Positions 34,383 to 43,556 of a stretch of 64,000 nucleotides of DNA are shown here, in pieces. Under the pieces are notes generated by a model. It was not told where the DNA came from. It ran no database searches and saw nothing but the letters and a program-made list of their open reading frames with translations. Source of the stretch: Mucilaginibacter sp. CSA2-8R (GTDB lineage: Bacteria > Bacteroidota > Bacteroidia > Sphingobacteriales > Sphingobacteriaceae); the NCBI RefSeq assembly GCF_038806765.1, contig NZ_CP152389.1, positions 2,480,001 through 2,544,000 of the forward strand, read 5' to 3'. Numbering within the stretch: the first letter of the stretch is position 1; each line of letters opens with the position of its first letter. The position numbers and the translations under genes were made by a program.

Positions 34383-34622
34383 TTACTTTACAATTTTATC
34401 AGCTAAATTTTTGAAAAAGCTTTTAGAGACACCGGTTTTATTGCTTAAATAATTTGATGATAATTCTTTGGCTTTATCTTTAAACTGATGCTTTACTGAT
34501 TCCTGAGTTTCCTGACCTTGGTCAGTTAAAAACAAGTACGCTAATGCGCCGAGCGCAACAGCCGATATTGCAACAGTAAAAATGACAGCGGAATTGTCTT
34601 TTTTCTCGAATGGATTTTTCAT
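34383..34622 (-). CDS. Small YtxH-like single-pass membrane protein
   Basis: 79 residues from the ATG at 34622; the longer frame from 34694 adds an unlikely Cys-rich leader. It has a short N-terminal cytoplasmic piece (MKNPFEKKDNS), one hydrophobic helix (AVIFTVAISAVALGALAYLFL) and a charged helical tail (TDQGQETQESVKHQFKDKAKELS), the layout of the YtxH family of general-stress membrane proteins. It lies between the TlpA-like gene (convergent neighbour absent; same strand, 138 bp upstream) and a strong terminator. Confidence 0.75.
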   Translation of the reverse strand: MKNPFEKKDNSAVIFTVAISAVALGALAYLFLTDQGQETQESVKHQFKDKAKELSSNYLSNKTGVSKSFFKNLADKIVK

Positions 34623-34760
34623 AGTATTTAGATATTTGCATTGTAACAGGAGTGATATGTTTATGTTTGTAATTCTGTAACAGAAACAATGCATCCTCTA
34701 CTTTTACTTAAACAAAAAAGTGATGAAACTTATAATTGCTTAAATTACCGTTTATGTAAT

Positions 34761-35354
34761 TTACCGACTGAGCGTTTGAATGAATTCTATCATACCTTTG
34801 CTGGTATAATCTGCAACTCCCTCATGTCGGTACACCAGCTTGCCTTGGCGATCAAAGATAATGGTAAGCGGAATGCTACCACCCGACAATGCTTTTGGCA
34901 GGATACTATTAACCTGATATAAAGGCAATAACCACTTATGCTGCTTTAAAAATATGCTTGATTTTGTGAGTTGCCGGTCAACATCTACGGTAATAAATAC
35001 AACGTTTTGGTTGTTCTGGAATTGATTATACAATTGGCTTATACCCGGCATTTCTGCTATGCACGGCGGGCACCAGGTAGCCCGAAAATTAATAAAGATC
35101 ACTTTACCCCGCAGGTCCGGTAATCGGCAAGTTTTTCCTGTTGCATCTGTAAAGGTAGCATCAGGCAAACGTTCGTTAGAAAATAACTTTGCCGACACCG
35201 TGACGTCCGGCTGGAAGAATCCAATCTTCATGAGTGCCCTGATCAAGATAGCCTTGCTTGTTGGGTTAAACAGCAGCAGTAGTATAACGCCTACGTAAAC
35301 AACGTTCAGGACATTTTTAAGCGTAACTATATGGCTGCGGTATTTCGGGGTCAT
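34761..35354 (-). CDS. Membrane-anchored TlpA/ResA-type thioredoxin-like protein
   Basis: 197 residues. An N-terminal hydrophobic anchor (about 8-30: TLKNVLNVVYVGVILLLLF) is followed by a thioredoxin-like domain on the periplasmic side: KTCRLPDLRGKVIFINFRATWCPPCIAEMPGI with the active-site CPPC, and the cis-Pro in SGGSIPLTIIFDRQG. This is the alkyl-hydroperoxide/ResA-like branch used in cytochrome or envelope disulfide reduction. Partner proteins such as CcdA are not in the window. Confidence 0.9.
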   Translation of the reverse strand: MTPKYRSHIVTLKNVLNVVYVGVILLLLFNPTSKAILIRALMKIGFFQPDVTVSAKLFSNERLPDATFTDATGKTCRLPDLRGKVIFINFRATWCPPCIAEMPGISQLYNQFQNNQNVVFITVDVDRQLTKSSIFLKQHKWLLPLYQVNSILPKALSGGSIPLTIIFDRQGKLVYRHEGVADYTSKGMIEFIQTLSR

Positions 35355-35427
35355 AAAACCAAAGCAGATTTTGTTAAGACAAGAAATGACGGCTAATTAA
35401 TTACTAACCGCCATCTTGATGCTTGAT

Positions 35428-36690
35428 TTACTTTCCGCTGTTTAATATAACTGCCTGACCATTTACAGTAACGTTTTCCGTTTTAAGCGCTTTCAATTTC
35501 TCGGTGCTGGCATCTGTTACTTTAACGTCGGCATTTTTTAGGATGATGGTACCAAGCTCGGTATCAGGTGTGCCGGTAATTTGGCCCAGGGTTTTGCCTG
35601 TGCCTTTTACATTAGTAAGCGTTACATTGCGTATTACCGAGTGGGGAGGTTGCTGCCCTTTCAAATCAAAATACTGAGTCCATGGAGATACATTAAACAA
35701 AGTTGCCGTCCCTTCCATCGTAATATCAGTTAGACTGATGTTTTCATATTGCTGAGGGGTATCAGGGCGAAGTTTGAGTCTTAATACATTTACGTTACGG
35801 GCGGTACAGCGTTCAACTTTAACATTGCGTACAATGGTGGCTTCGCTGCCGCAGGTCATAATGCCGCCGCCCGATTCAAATACACAGTCGTGAATATAAA
35901 TGCGCTCTACGGGTGGGCTGTCTTGGTCTTGCATGGCAAACGGCCCTTTACTGCCCTTCAGGGCGATGTCATCATCACCGGTAGAGAAGTAACAGTGCCC
36001 AATCTCTACATCCTGCGAACTATCTACATCAATACCATCCGAACTCGGCGCATGATCATCAGGTACTTTGCCGCCGGGCGCAACAAAGCGGCAGCCATTC
36101 ACCTTTACCTGCTGATCGCGATACAAGTGCAGATTCCAAAAACCCGAATTTAAAAAAGTGATACCACTTATTTCTACATCTTTAGAGTTTTGAATAAAAG
36201 CCAAACGAGGGCGTTCTACATTGAGGTTAGTGGTGCTTTTGTTTGCAGTACGCCGGCTGTAAAATTCTATCCAGAATGGTTTGCCATTGCCATCAAGCGT
36301 TCCTTTACCGGTAATGCGCAGATGGTCGGCCTTGTCGGCATTAAGCAGGGCAGCCCGCCAGGGTTCAAAATGACCTTCAATACGGGTAGTGGCCTTAGGG
36401 TAATCTTCTATATTGGTCGATCCTTTAAGCACAGAGCCATCCTGCATCTCAATGTTTACTTTCGGTTTGATGTAAAGTGCGCCGCTTAAAAAGATACCCT
36501 TCGGGATGATTATTGTGCCGCCACCTTTTTTTGCGCATTCGTCAATAGTAGCTTGAATAGCTTTTGTGTTCAGCGTAGTGCCATCAGGTACAGCACCATG
36601 TTCGGCGATGTTGTACTGCTTATCTTTTGGCGCGGCCTGTAGTTGTACTGCAAGCGAAAGCAGTAAAGCTGCTGAGATATATTTTTTCAT
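35428..36690 (-). CDS. Secreted glycoside hydrolase family 28 (polygalacturonase-like)
   Basis: Pectin-active hydrolase, 420 residues from the ATG at 36690 (MKKYISAALLLSLAVQLQA, a signal peptide). The right-handed beta-helix has GTIIIPKGIFLSGALYIKPKVN, the GH28 active-site Asp residues in SDGIDVDSSQDVEI and STGDDDIALKG, and LRLKLRPD for the substrate-binding RxK. The usual GHG His is not obvious: at the corresponding turn I read GGGIMTCGSEATI, so activity needs testing. It is not flanked by a PUL (no SusC/SusD) and its upstream gap carries one tiny ORF. Confidence 0.88.
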   Translation of the reverse strand: MKKYISAALLLSLAVQLQAAPKDKQYNIAEHGAVPDGTTLNTKAIQATIDECAKKGGGTIIIPKGIFLSGALYIKPKVNIEMQDGSVLKGSTNIEDYPKATTRIEGHFEPWRAALLNADKADHLRITGKGTLDGNGKPFWIEFYSRRTANKSTTNLNVERPRLAFIQNSKDVEISGITFLNSGFWNLHLYRDQQVKVNGCRFVAPGGKVPDDHAPSSDGIDVDSSQDVEIGHCYFSTGDDDIALKGSKGPFAMQDQDSPPVERIYIHDCVFESGGGIMTCGSEATIVRNVKVERCTARNVNVLRLKLRPDTPQQYENISLTDITMEGTATLFNVSPWTQYFDLKGQQPPHSVIRNVTLTNVKGTGKTLGQITGTPDTELGTIILKNADVKVTDASTEKLKALKTENVTVNGQAVILNSGK

Positions 36691-37206
36691 TTTAAAGTTT
36701 ACAAGTAGGTTGTTGGCTAACCTACAAAACATTTATAGGAATGGTGTCCTGAAGTGTCCTGTAAATTTAAATCAGCAGTTAAAATTACAACTCGAAATAA
36801 ACTTATCGTTGGTGTTTAACTACTCAAAAAAAATGATTATTAATCCGGTAGCCGTAACCATAAAAAGCAGAATGAAAAAAAACAGAATGCCGTACTGATA
36901 GGTGTCGTGATTGGTTTTAGGTAAGTTCATAAGATATGTTCTAATGTATTGCACTAATCTAAAACTTATACGCGTAAAAATCGGGATTGTTAAAAACTTG
37001 TTTTATACCATTACTATTTTTAAAGTTCACGTACGGCCTGTGTTTTTAATTTGCTCAACTTAAACCTGGATCTACAGTTATTACTACACTATGTGTGGCT
37101 AATGGTTGCACCTGCACATCACTGATTAAAATATATTAGATGTTGTAACTTATTTTAAGTATACTGTCGGCCTTGTCGATTCTTTTTTTAAATTTAATAA
37201 GCATTT
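36691..37206. other. Intergenic region
   Basis: About 515 bp between divergent genes, AT-rich. It holds a 36-codon minus-strand ORF (36820-36930, listed separately) and nothing else I can support. Confidence 0.5.
36820..36930 (-). CDS. 36-aa single-pass membrane microprotein (putative)
   Basis: ATG at 36930, TAG at 36820, read directly from the sequence. The N-terminal 14 residues are polar (MNLPKTNHDTYQYG), followed by a 20-residue very hydrophobic helix (ILFFFILLFMVTATGLIIIF) and a final FE. That clean amphipathic split is unlikely to arise by chance from an AT-rich gap. No family recognised. It may be a subunit of a small membrane complex, and it is upstream of the GH28 gene on the same strand. 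Confidence 0.45.
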   Translation of the reverse strand: MNLPKTNHDTYQYGILFFFILLFMVTATGLIIIFFE

Positions 37207-38457
37207 ATGACATTGCAAACCTCCGGTTATTCTGATAAAAACTCAAAGCACAAAGTGTACATTATTGCGTGGGTAATAAGTTTGTTGTTTTATTTTGTGG
37301 AGTATGCTGTGCGTTCGTCGCCATCAGTAATGATGCCCGAAATGGCCAGTTTTTTCGGCATAACTACGGTAGGCATGAGTGCTATGGTGGGCACCTATTA
37401 TTATACCTACTCTGTTACCAGCTTAATAGCAGGTATAGCTTTAGATAAAGCTGGTGCTAAGTACGCCGTATCGGTTGGTATTTTTATTTTGGCTTTAGGA
37501 TGCTTGTTATTCGCCATATCAAACTTATTTACAGGTAATGTTGCGCGCATGCTGCAGGGCGCGGGCTCTGCATTTGCCTTTCCCGGATGTGTTTATCTGG
37601 CATCCAAGGGGTTTTCGCCGCGTTCGCTGGCAACAGCAATTGGTTTTACGCAGTGCTTAGGCATGCTGGGCGGTACGGCAGGACAGTGGGCTGTGGGTCC
37701 GATGATACATGGCGGTTTAATCCTGCAGGCCTACTGGCTTGGTGCAGGGGTAATTAGCTTGCTGTTATGTGTTTGGCTTTTTTTAATTACGCCGCAAGAG
37801 CAGGTGTTGAGCGCTGATACAGCTGCGGCAAAAGGCAACTGGTTACAACCTTATAAAATTGTGTTCAGCAATATTCAATCTTATCTATGCGGCTTGGTAT
37901 CAGGTTTATTATTTGCTCCAACCACAGTGTTCATCATGATTTGGGGCGTATTATTTTTTCAGCACGACCGTGGTTTCAATTTTTCTCAAGCTGCAATGAT
38001 CAGTGCTATGGTGCCTATGGGGTGGGTGATAGGATGCCCTTTGTTAGGCTGGTTGTCAGACTTGTTGGGCAGCCGCAAAATGGTCATTTTAGGCGGCTGT
38101 ACCTTGATGATTGTCAGCTTGCTGCAATTGCTTTATCTGCCGGCTTTATTACCGGCGCATTTAAGTATGCTGTTTATGGGTGTTGGCTCGGGCGCGGCTA
38201 TGATTCCGTACAGTATCATCAAAGAAGTTAATCCTGATGAAGTTAAGGGAAGCGCTACAGGTGCTATCAACTTTATCACTTTCGGTGTTACGTCAATATT
38301 AGGGCCTGTATTTGCGTCGCGCTTTGGTAAAACGCTTACTACCTCGGCTAATCATGCAGCCCATTTTAATGCAACCGGACTGTTTTTGATAGCGCTGATA
38401 GCCGCAGCGATGGTCATCACTTTATTCTTAAAAGAAAAGCGTATACAAGTTGCTTAA
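37207..38457 (+). CDS. MFS transporter
   Basis: Major-facilitator transporter of 416 residues with 12 hydrophobic segments. The signature between helices 2 and 3 is recognisable as GIALDKAGAKYAVSVGIFI and the symmetric one between helices 8 and 9 as GWLSDLLGSRKMVILGG. The early MMPEMASFFGI and LQGAGSAFAFPGCVYLASKGF suggest the phthalate/hexuronate (ACS-like) or related branch. The substrate is unknown. It is divergent from the GH28 gene but not in an obvious operon with sugar enzymes. Confidence 0.9.
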   Translation: MTLQTSGYSDKNSKHKVYIIAWVISLLFYFVEYAVRSSPSVMMPEMASFFGITTVGMSAMVGTYYYTYSVTSLIAGIALDKAGAKYAVSVGIFILALGCLLFAISNLFTGNVARMLQGAGSAFAFPGCVYLASKGFSPRSLATAIGFTQCLGMLGGTAGQWAVGPMIHGGLILQAYWLGAGVISLLLCVWLFLITPQEQVLSADTAAAKGNWLQPYKIVFSNIQSYLCGLVSGLLFAPTTVFIMIWGVLFFQHDRGFNFSQAAMISAMVPMGWVIGCPLLGWLSDLLGSRKMVILGGCTLMIVSLLQLLYLPALLPAHLSMLFMGVGSGAAMIPYSIIKEVNPDEVKGSATGAINFITFGVTSILGPVFASRFGKTLTTSANHAAHFNATGLFLIALIAAAMVITLFLKEKRIQVA

Positions 38458-38508
38458 CAGATTGCTTAGGCAAGCGGTAGTAAAAATCATTGTTCAACAT
38501 AGATTTAT

Positions 38509-39609
38509 TTAATCAAACCATCGTGCCTGCAACGGCGCATGATCTAAAGTGTAAGGCTGGCCTAATTGCGGGATAGTCACGGGTATGTAAAGCGCCTGAG
38601 CGGCTGGTAGTAAGCGCTTAACCGACTCATTCCAGGGATGGTTGGATTCGGCAAACTTACCCCAATGTACAGGGAGTATCATCCGGGCGCTTAAATCTGC
38701 CGCTGCCTGCGCCGTCTGCTCCGGAAACATGTGGTTACGTGGCCAAAGCTTGTTGTATTGGCCGCATTCCATTATCGCCAAATCAAATGGTCCGTATTGT
38801 TGTCCAATTTGCTTATAATGCCGGCCATAAGCACTATCGCCGCTGTAAAATATTTTATAATTATCCGTTTTAATAACAAACGAGCCCCAGAGCGTTTTTT
38901 GCTTTGCAAACAAACGACCCGACTCATGCCGGCTTGGTGTTACCGTAATATTTAATCCTGATGGTAGTTGGTAGGATTGATGCCAGTTAAGCTCATGTAT
39001 TTGCTCAGTTTTATATCCCCAATATCTGAAATGCGACCCGATGCCCATAGGCACTACCACGTGCTTTACCTTAGCTTGCAATTGCTTAACGGTTTTATAA
39101 TCCAGATGGTCGTAGTGGTCGTGCGAAATAAGAAGTATATCTAGAGGAGGCAAGTCATCAACCTTGTATACTTCGCTGCCATCAAAGGCTTTTACAAACC
39201 ATGATGTCGGACCTGCATAACCGCTAAAATCCGGGTCGACTAATATATTTGCCTCTGGGGTTTTTATAAGAAAGGTAGAATGGCCAAACCAGATAACGGT
39301 AGGTTTACTGTATACGGTATTCAAATCCGTTTTCACTACCGGCAGGGGGTGGGGAGGCTTGACATTAGCGGGCCTGTCCCTCATGGTTTTGAGTAATTTA
39401 GTCCAGCTGGCTTTCCTAAAGTCGACGCCTGAACTATCAATATTTTGAAATTTCCCTTCCGAATAATTAGCCAGTTTCTTAATCGCTTTTAAGTCAGCGC
39501 CCGACGGATTGTGGCCGGTTGTTTTGTAAACAGCGCAGCCAGGCAGCACCGGGAAAATTAAAAGCAGGAATATATACTTAGTAAGGTTATAAAGATGTTT
39601 AGATACCAT
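38509..39609 (-). CDS. MBL-fold lipoprotein (UlaG/NAPE-PLD-like)
   Basis: Metal-dependent hydrolase of 366 residues with a lipobox (FPVLPGCAVYK). It has the MBL-fold opening TVIWFGHSTFLIKTPEANILVDPDFSG, the metal-binding HDHYDHLD motif, the later IFYSGDSAYG and LPVHWGKF. This arrangement matches bacterial NAPE-PLD-like and UlaG-like proteins that hydrolyse phosphodiester or amide substrates. It is anchored to the envelope. It is convergent with the MFS gene. Confidence 0.92.
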   Translation of the reverse strand: MVSKHLYNLTKYIFLLLIFPVLPGCAVYKTTGHNPSGADLKAIKKLANYSEGKFQNIDSSGVDFRKASWTKLLKTMRDRPANVKPPHPLPVVKTDLNTVYSKPTVIWFGHSTFLIKTPEANILVDPDFSGYAGPTSWFVKAFDGSEVYKVDDLPPLDILLISHDHYDHLDYKTVKQLQAKVKHVVVPMGIGSHFRYWGYKTEQIHELNWHQSYQLPSGLNITVTPSRHESGRLFAKQKTLWGSFVIKTDNYKIFYSGDSAYGRHYKQIGQQYGPFDLAIMECGQYNKLWPRNHMFPEQTAQAAADLSARMILPVHWGKFAESNHPWNESVKRLLPAAQALYIPVTIPQLGQPYTLDHAPLQARWFD

Positions 39610-39791
39610 AAAAGTTTATGCAAGAACCATTTAGCTTAAAAGTTACAAACGCAGATAAACTACCGTTTTCGCTGTCCTTGAATCTGCCAAGTAAGATGGT
39701 GACAATTACTGTGTAATTAAATGCTTAAAGCATAACAATGTCTTCACTTCATTGTTCAGCAGAGCATAAAGCAACAAATTATAGCAACCCT

Positions 39792-40403
39792 ATGAATACG
39801 TTTACCCACCAGGAGATTACCCAGATGGAACGGCGGTACCGCGCCAACTTTATCAACAGCGTAACGGGCTGCAAGCAGGTGCATTTGCTGGGCACGGTAA
39901 ACGAGGGTGGGCAGACTAATCTGGCAGTGGTTAACTCGGTATTTCATGTGGGGGCTAACCCGGCAATGCTGGGCGTAGTGTTTCGTCCGGCCCGAGCTGA
40001 AAACACCTCGCTGGCTAACATTCGCCGTACCGGCGAGTACACGCTCAATAACATCCTGCCTGCTTTTTACCGGCAAGCTCACCAAGCCAGTTCTGCTTAT
40101 CCGCCCGAAGTGTCGGAATTTGAGGCTTGCAAGCTTACCCCATTTTACCAGGAGGGTATCAGCGCGCCTTTCGTGTCCGAATCATCTATACAGATAGGAC
40201 TGAAGCTGTATGAGGAGCTGCCGCTCAAAGTGAACGGGACAACTATTATTATCGGCGAGGTGACAAGCGTCCGCCTGAACGCTGATTTAATTGCCGAAGA
40301 TGGTTATGTAGATCAGCACGTTGCGGGCAGCATCTCTGTTGCTGGACTCGACAGCTATTTTAACAACGAGCCTTTGGGGCGCTTGCCGTATGCTAAAAGT
40401 TAG
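39792..40403 (+). CDS. Flavin reductase family protein
   Basis: FMN-binding flavin-reductase-like protein of 203 residues from the ATG at 39792 (MNTFTHQEITQMERRYRANF). The frame begins at 39738 but those residues have no family character. NSVTGCKQVHLLGTVNEGGQTNLAVVNSVFHVGANP is the usual FMN-domain opening and TIIIGEVTSVRLN a core strand. Its role could be flavin reduction for an oxygenase, but no oxygenase is adjacent. Confidence 0.85.
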   Translation: MNTFTHQEITQMERRYRANFINSVTGCKQVHLLGTVNEGGQTNLAVVNSVFHVGANPAMLGVVFRPARAENTSLANIRRTGEYTLNNILPAFYRQAHQASSAYPPEVSEFEACKLTPFYQEGISAPFVSESSIQIGLKLYEELPLKVNGTTIIIGEVTSVRLNADLIAEDGYVDQHVAGSISVAGLDSYFNNEPLGRLPYAKS

Positions 40404-40473
40404 GCCATAAATTGCTCTTTTGTCCGAGTTGCTTATATTGCATAGGCCAAATAACATTGTGGCCACCAACCTT

Positions 40474-41388
40474 ATGCAAAACCTCCTTCAAATCCTCAAA
40501 CAACGAATCTTATACTTAGGTATTTGCCGTTACATATTAGGTATCATCATGATTCCGTACGGCCTCACCAAAATAATGCGTACTCAGTTTGTAACCGACC
40601 CTGATGTATGGAAGCGTCCGCTCGAAGAGTTATCAGGTATCAATTTAACCTGGGCATTTTTAGGCCACTCGCCTTGGTTTACGGTGCTGTTAGGCTGCTT
40701 AGAGTTTATGCCGGCTTTGTTGTTACTCTTCAGGCGCACTACCTTGTTAGGCGCCATCCTGATGCTGCCGATGACGCTTAACGTGCTGTTCATCAATTAC
40801 GCTTACAACCTGTGGGACGGTACAAAGCAAATGGCCATTTTTTTGTTTGTGCTTAATTGCCTGGTGCTGTTATACGAGCGTGAGCGTATTGTCCAATTGC
40901 TTAGGGTAATTATTAACCGTACCGGAAGCATCAAACGTATACCGCTCGCGTTAGCCCTTAACGCCGTAGTAATCGGTGTGGTTTGTTACTTTGCCATAAA
41001 ACCATTGATAGAATATCGCCGCGATACCAATTTATTAACAGGAAACTGGTTCAATGGTCAGCCCATTGAGTGGGTATTGCAGCGCCAGATGCTGAACGAC
41101 AGTGTACTACCTAGTCATCAACAAAAAATTTATTTTGGCCCCCTAAATCAGTATACTGAGTTAGGCATGAATCATTTTTACTCTTCGCCTAACCAGTATG
41201 TACTGAATGCGAAAGAAAGTAGTCTGGTGTTAAAAGATGCCGATGGTAAAATACAATTTAAGTTCAAATACACGTTGCTGGGCGATACCGGTATGAAAAT
41301 GGTAACCACTGTGGGCAGCGGCAAGCCGTCGCAGCTTACGCAGTACTACAGCCGCCGGGTGATGCATAGCCATGCAGAGGATTTGTAG
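40474..41388 (+). CDS. DoxX-like membrane protein
   Basis: 304 residues from the ATG at 40474 (MQNLLQILKQRILYLGICRYILG). The frame starts earlier only at a TTG (40420). Four helices fall within the first 150 residues, with PYGLTKIM.. and LGCLEFMPALLLLFRRTTLLGAILMLPMTLNV, resembling the DoxX core. A fifth helix (about 165-185) and a soluble C-terminal domain (from YRRDTNLLTGNWFNGQPIEWV) follow. The C-terminal domain has a lipocalin-like beta pattern that I do not recognise. It is followed 31 bp later by a stop-interrupted membrane gene. Confidence 0.72.
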   Translation: MQNLLQILKQRILYLGICRYILGIIMIPYGLTKIMRTQFVTDPDVWKRPLEELSGINLTWAFLGHSPWFTVLLGCLEFMPALLLLFRRTTLLGAILMLPMTLNVLFINYAYNLWDGTKQMAIFLFVLNCLVLLYERERIVQLLRVIINRTGSIKRIPLALALNAVVIGVVCYFAIKPLIEYRRDTNLLTGNWFNGQPIEWVLQRQMLNDSVLPSHQQKIYFGPLNQYTELGMNHFYSSPNQYVLNAKESSLVLKDADGKIQFKFKYTLLGDTGMKMVTTVGSGKPSQLTQYYSRRVMHSHAEDL

Positions 41389-41419
41389 TTGCTGTTCACC
41401 TTTAATTTGAAGTAATCCC

Positions 41420-42025
41420 TTGAACATCGTTTATACCACGCGGACTTTCAAATGGTCTCTCTGTATTTCGCTGTTATTAATCATAACTATAACTTATGGT
41501 CACTGGCTGTGGAGTAATTACTGGCTATTGTATGGGTTTGCGGAGATAGCTTTGATTTTATGCTTTACCTGCTTATTTGTCAACAATGTGTCCTTTTGGG
41601 TTTAAAGACATAAAAAGTACTCACAAGCCTATGCGCCTTTATTGGTAACGGCTGCAACAACCGCTTTTATCATCATTTTACCACTTAACTACATTCGTAA
41701 CCGTATCGATTTATTTGTAAACCGAACAGCCTATAATGATGCGGTGGCATTGGCAGTAAACGGACGATTGAAGAAAATAAATAATTTGTACGAACTGCCG
41801 CATAAATATGCTAAACTTTCAGTGTCGGACGGTAAGATATATTTGCTGAACAAGCCTGGACTTAGGGCAGCGATGTTTTACACTTTTACGGGTATACCCG
41901 ACGGTCAGATGGGTTTTGTTTATGTGCAACAGGGAAAACCGAACGATGCCATTAGTGAATTGTTTAGTTTGGTTGATAAGAAGGTAGATTTAGGCGACGG
42001 CTGGTTTTATGTGGCGGGGGAGTAA
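41420..42025 (+). pseudogene. Membrane protein gene interrupted by an in-frame TAA
   Basis: Two pieces in the same frame. The first (61 residues, TTG start at 41420) ends NNVSFWV-TAA (41603-41605); the frame then continues RHKKYSQAYAPLLVTA and runs to the TAG/TAA region at 42025 for 140 more codons. The joined protein would be about 201 residues with three helices (WSLCISLLLIITITYG, LLYGFAEIALILCFTCLFV and PLLVTAATTAFIIILPL) and a soluble C-terminal domain (GRLKKINNLYELPHKYAKL.., YTFTGIPDGQMGFVYVQ). The stop falls just after helix 2. There is no ATG start. Pseudogene by nonsense mutation is the simple reading; readthrough is the alternative. Confidence 0.75.
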
Positions 42026-42132
42026 CTTGCATTGTACATCTTAAACTTTTTAATTGTCATCAGCTTTAATGTCCGGTAAATGGTCAGTTACTGCAAATAT
42101 GCTTACCAGATAAATTATTTTAATCTTATGCA

Positions 42133-42528
42133 ATGACTACCACCTCGAACATTCGCGCCAACTTTAGCAGCATCATTTTATATGCTCGTGATGTTGAAAA
42201 GCTAAAACTGTTTTATATGTGTGCCTTCGGTTTTAGGGTGATCGAAGAGCAGGCGGACGCATGGGTATTGCTGGATGCCGGACATGCGCAACTTGGCCTG
42301 CACCGGATGGGCCAGGATTATCAGATCAGGCTTCAACCTGTAGATCAGACTCATAACAACGTTAAATTAGTGTTTGAAACAGAACAAGACATTAACGAAA
42401 TGAGGGCTGTTTTAATCAGCTACGATGCAGTCATGCGTAAAATCATAACGTTTGACGGTTACGACTACTGGTTTTGCGATGGTGAAGATCCCGAGGGTAA
42501 CTTGTTCCAATTAAAACAGCTGAAGTAA
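42133..42528 (+). CDS. VOC (glyoxalase/bleomycin-resistance) family protein
   Basis: 131-residue vicinal-oxygen-chelate fold protein: beta-alpha-beta-beta-beta modules at residues 10-60 (SSIILYARDVEKLKLFYMCAFGFRV..) and 72-131 (NVKLVFETEQDINEMRAVLISY, then ..DPEGNLFQLKQL). The DPEGN motif with the final FQL is the usual VOC C-terminal signature. No clear metal-ligand triad or enzyme subclass can be assigned, so it could be a glyoxalase-like, antibiotic-binding or isomerase protein. Confidence 0.85.
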   Translation: MTTTSNIRANFSSIILYARDVEKLKLFYMCAFGFRVIEEQADAWVLLDAGHAQLGLHRMGQDYQIRLQPVDQTHNNVKLVFETEQDINEMRAVLISYDAVMRKIITFDGYDYWFCDGEDPEGNLFQLKQLK

Positions 42529-42606
42529 GCATGGATATCTGTTGGGACTGGTAGTGGCTGCTAACATTTACTTATATTAGAAGCCAGAAAAGCAACAAAC
42601 CTTATC

Positions 42607-43308
42607 ATGAAAAAGTACATACTCCTGCTTTTACTGGCCTGTTCGGGGCAGTGTTTTTCGCAAACTATGGCTGATGTTAACCAAACGGCAACCCCAATCA
42701 GGGAGAAAAATTATGGCCCGCTGCATTTCAAAACCTTAACTCAATGTATAGGTCAAAAATTTATTTGTCTGCCAAAGCCCATTATGCTGCAGCGGTTTGG
42801 CTACTCAAGTCTGCGAACCAAAAAGGGGCCGCTTAATAGCGTTAATTACCAAGACTATGTATTTAAACTGCTTACCTTAACCGGCTTTGAGGATGACTAC
42901 GCTGTATTTTTAAACGATCGTAATAAAAAAATGTACATCAACTTTTTGGGCGATGTCAATTACACGATGCTTCCCGGGGTTGCACCGGTTGCCGAAATTG
43001 ATAGTGCACGCAGCATGTATCTAGGTAAAACATTATGGCTTAAAACAGATTTTTTAAATCTATACAATCCTGATACCGACGAGTTTTCGAAGATACATGC
43101 AACCAAGTTAAGCCCGGTAAAGGTAGTTGAAGTATTGGCCGGTTATTTGGAGTATCAGCCTGTAATGTTTACTCTTGAAACTGAAGATCATCGCCGTGGC
43201 TTCATTGCCTGCAGCTTAAGCGGTACAAATTTAACGCAGAGTTTAGCCGAGTCATGCTCTTTTAATAGTTATTTTTTTGAAACTGACCCACGTTTGCAGC
43301 ACAAATGA
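42607..43308 (+). CDS. Hypothetical secreted protein (N-terminal part of a probable two-piece protein)
   Basis: 233 residues with a signal peptide (MKKYILLLLLACSGQCFSQ). The mature part, about 210 residues, has a repeated pattern around VEVLAGYLEYQPVMFTL and ..DHRRGFIACSLSGTNL. Not recognised. It ends TDPRLQHK-TGA and the next gene starts within the last codon (ATGA overlap). Relatives in Bacteroidota that I recall carry the IGMTKEQVRLSWGKP segment found in that next gene at the end of the same chain, which suggests one protein split in two, but this comparison is from memory. Confidence 0.7.
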   Translation: MKKYILLLLLACSGQCFSQTMADVNQTATPIREKNYGPLHFKTLTQCIGQKFICLPKPIMLQRFGYSSLRTKKGPLNSVNYQDYVFKLLTLTGFEDDYAVFLNDRNKKMYINFLGDVNYTMLPGVAPVAEIDSARSMYLGKTLWLKTDFLNLYNPDTDEFSKIHATKLSPVKVVEVLAGYLEYQPVMFTLETEDHRRGFIACSLSGTNLTQSLAESCSFNSYFFETDPRLQHK

Positions 43309-43556
43309 GCGAGGCGATATGGACAGCCATCATCAACTCTGAAGTAAAAAAAGGTATGACGACAGATCAGGTATGTATGTCTTGGGGCGAACCTGCATCA
43401 CGGTCTTCAAGAAAAGTTGGATCAAGCTTCTTTATTACCTACAAGTTCATCAATCCCAAAGATCGCTACGCCATGTTTGATTCTATTTTTTGTTGGTTGA
43501 CTCATGGTAACATTAAAGTGGTGACTATAATAAAGTTCGTACGTCATTTAGTTTAG
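43305..43556 (+). CDS. Small protein with a SmpA-like GMT..SWGEP motif
   Basis: 83 residues, ATG overlapping the preceding TGA (ATGA), so translation is coupled. The fragment KKGMTTDQVCMSWGEPASRSS resembles the BamE/SmpA-type G-M-T-x-x-Q-V turn in many Bacteroidota envelope proteins. The end is hydrophobic (HGNIKVVTIIKFVRHLV). There is no signal peptide of its own, so alone it would stay in the cytoplasm. This also favours a split gene. Confidence 0.55.
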   Translation: MSEAIWTAIINSEVKKGMTTDQVCMSWGEPASRSSRKVGSSFFITYKFINPKDRYAMFDSIFCWLTHGNIKVVTIIKFVRHLV

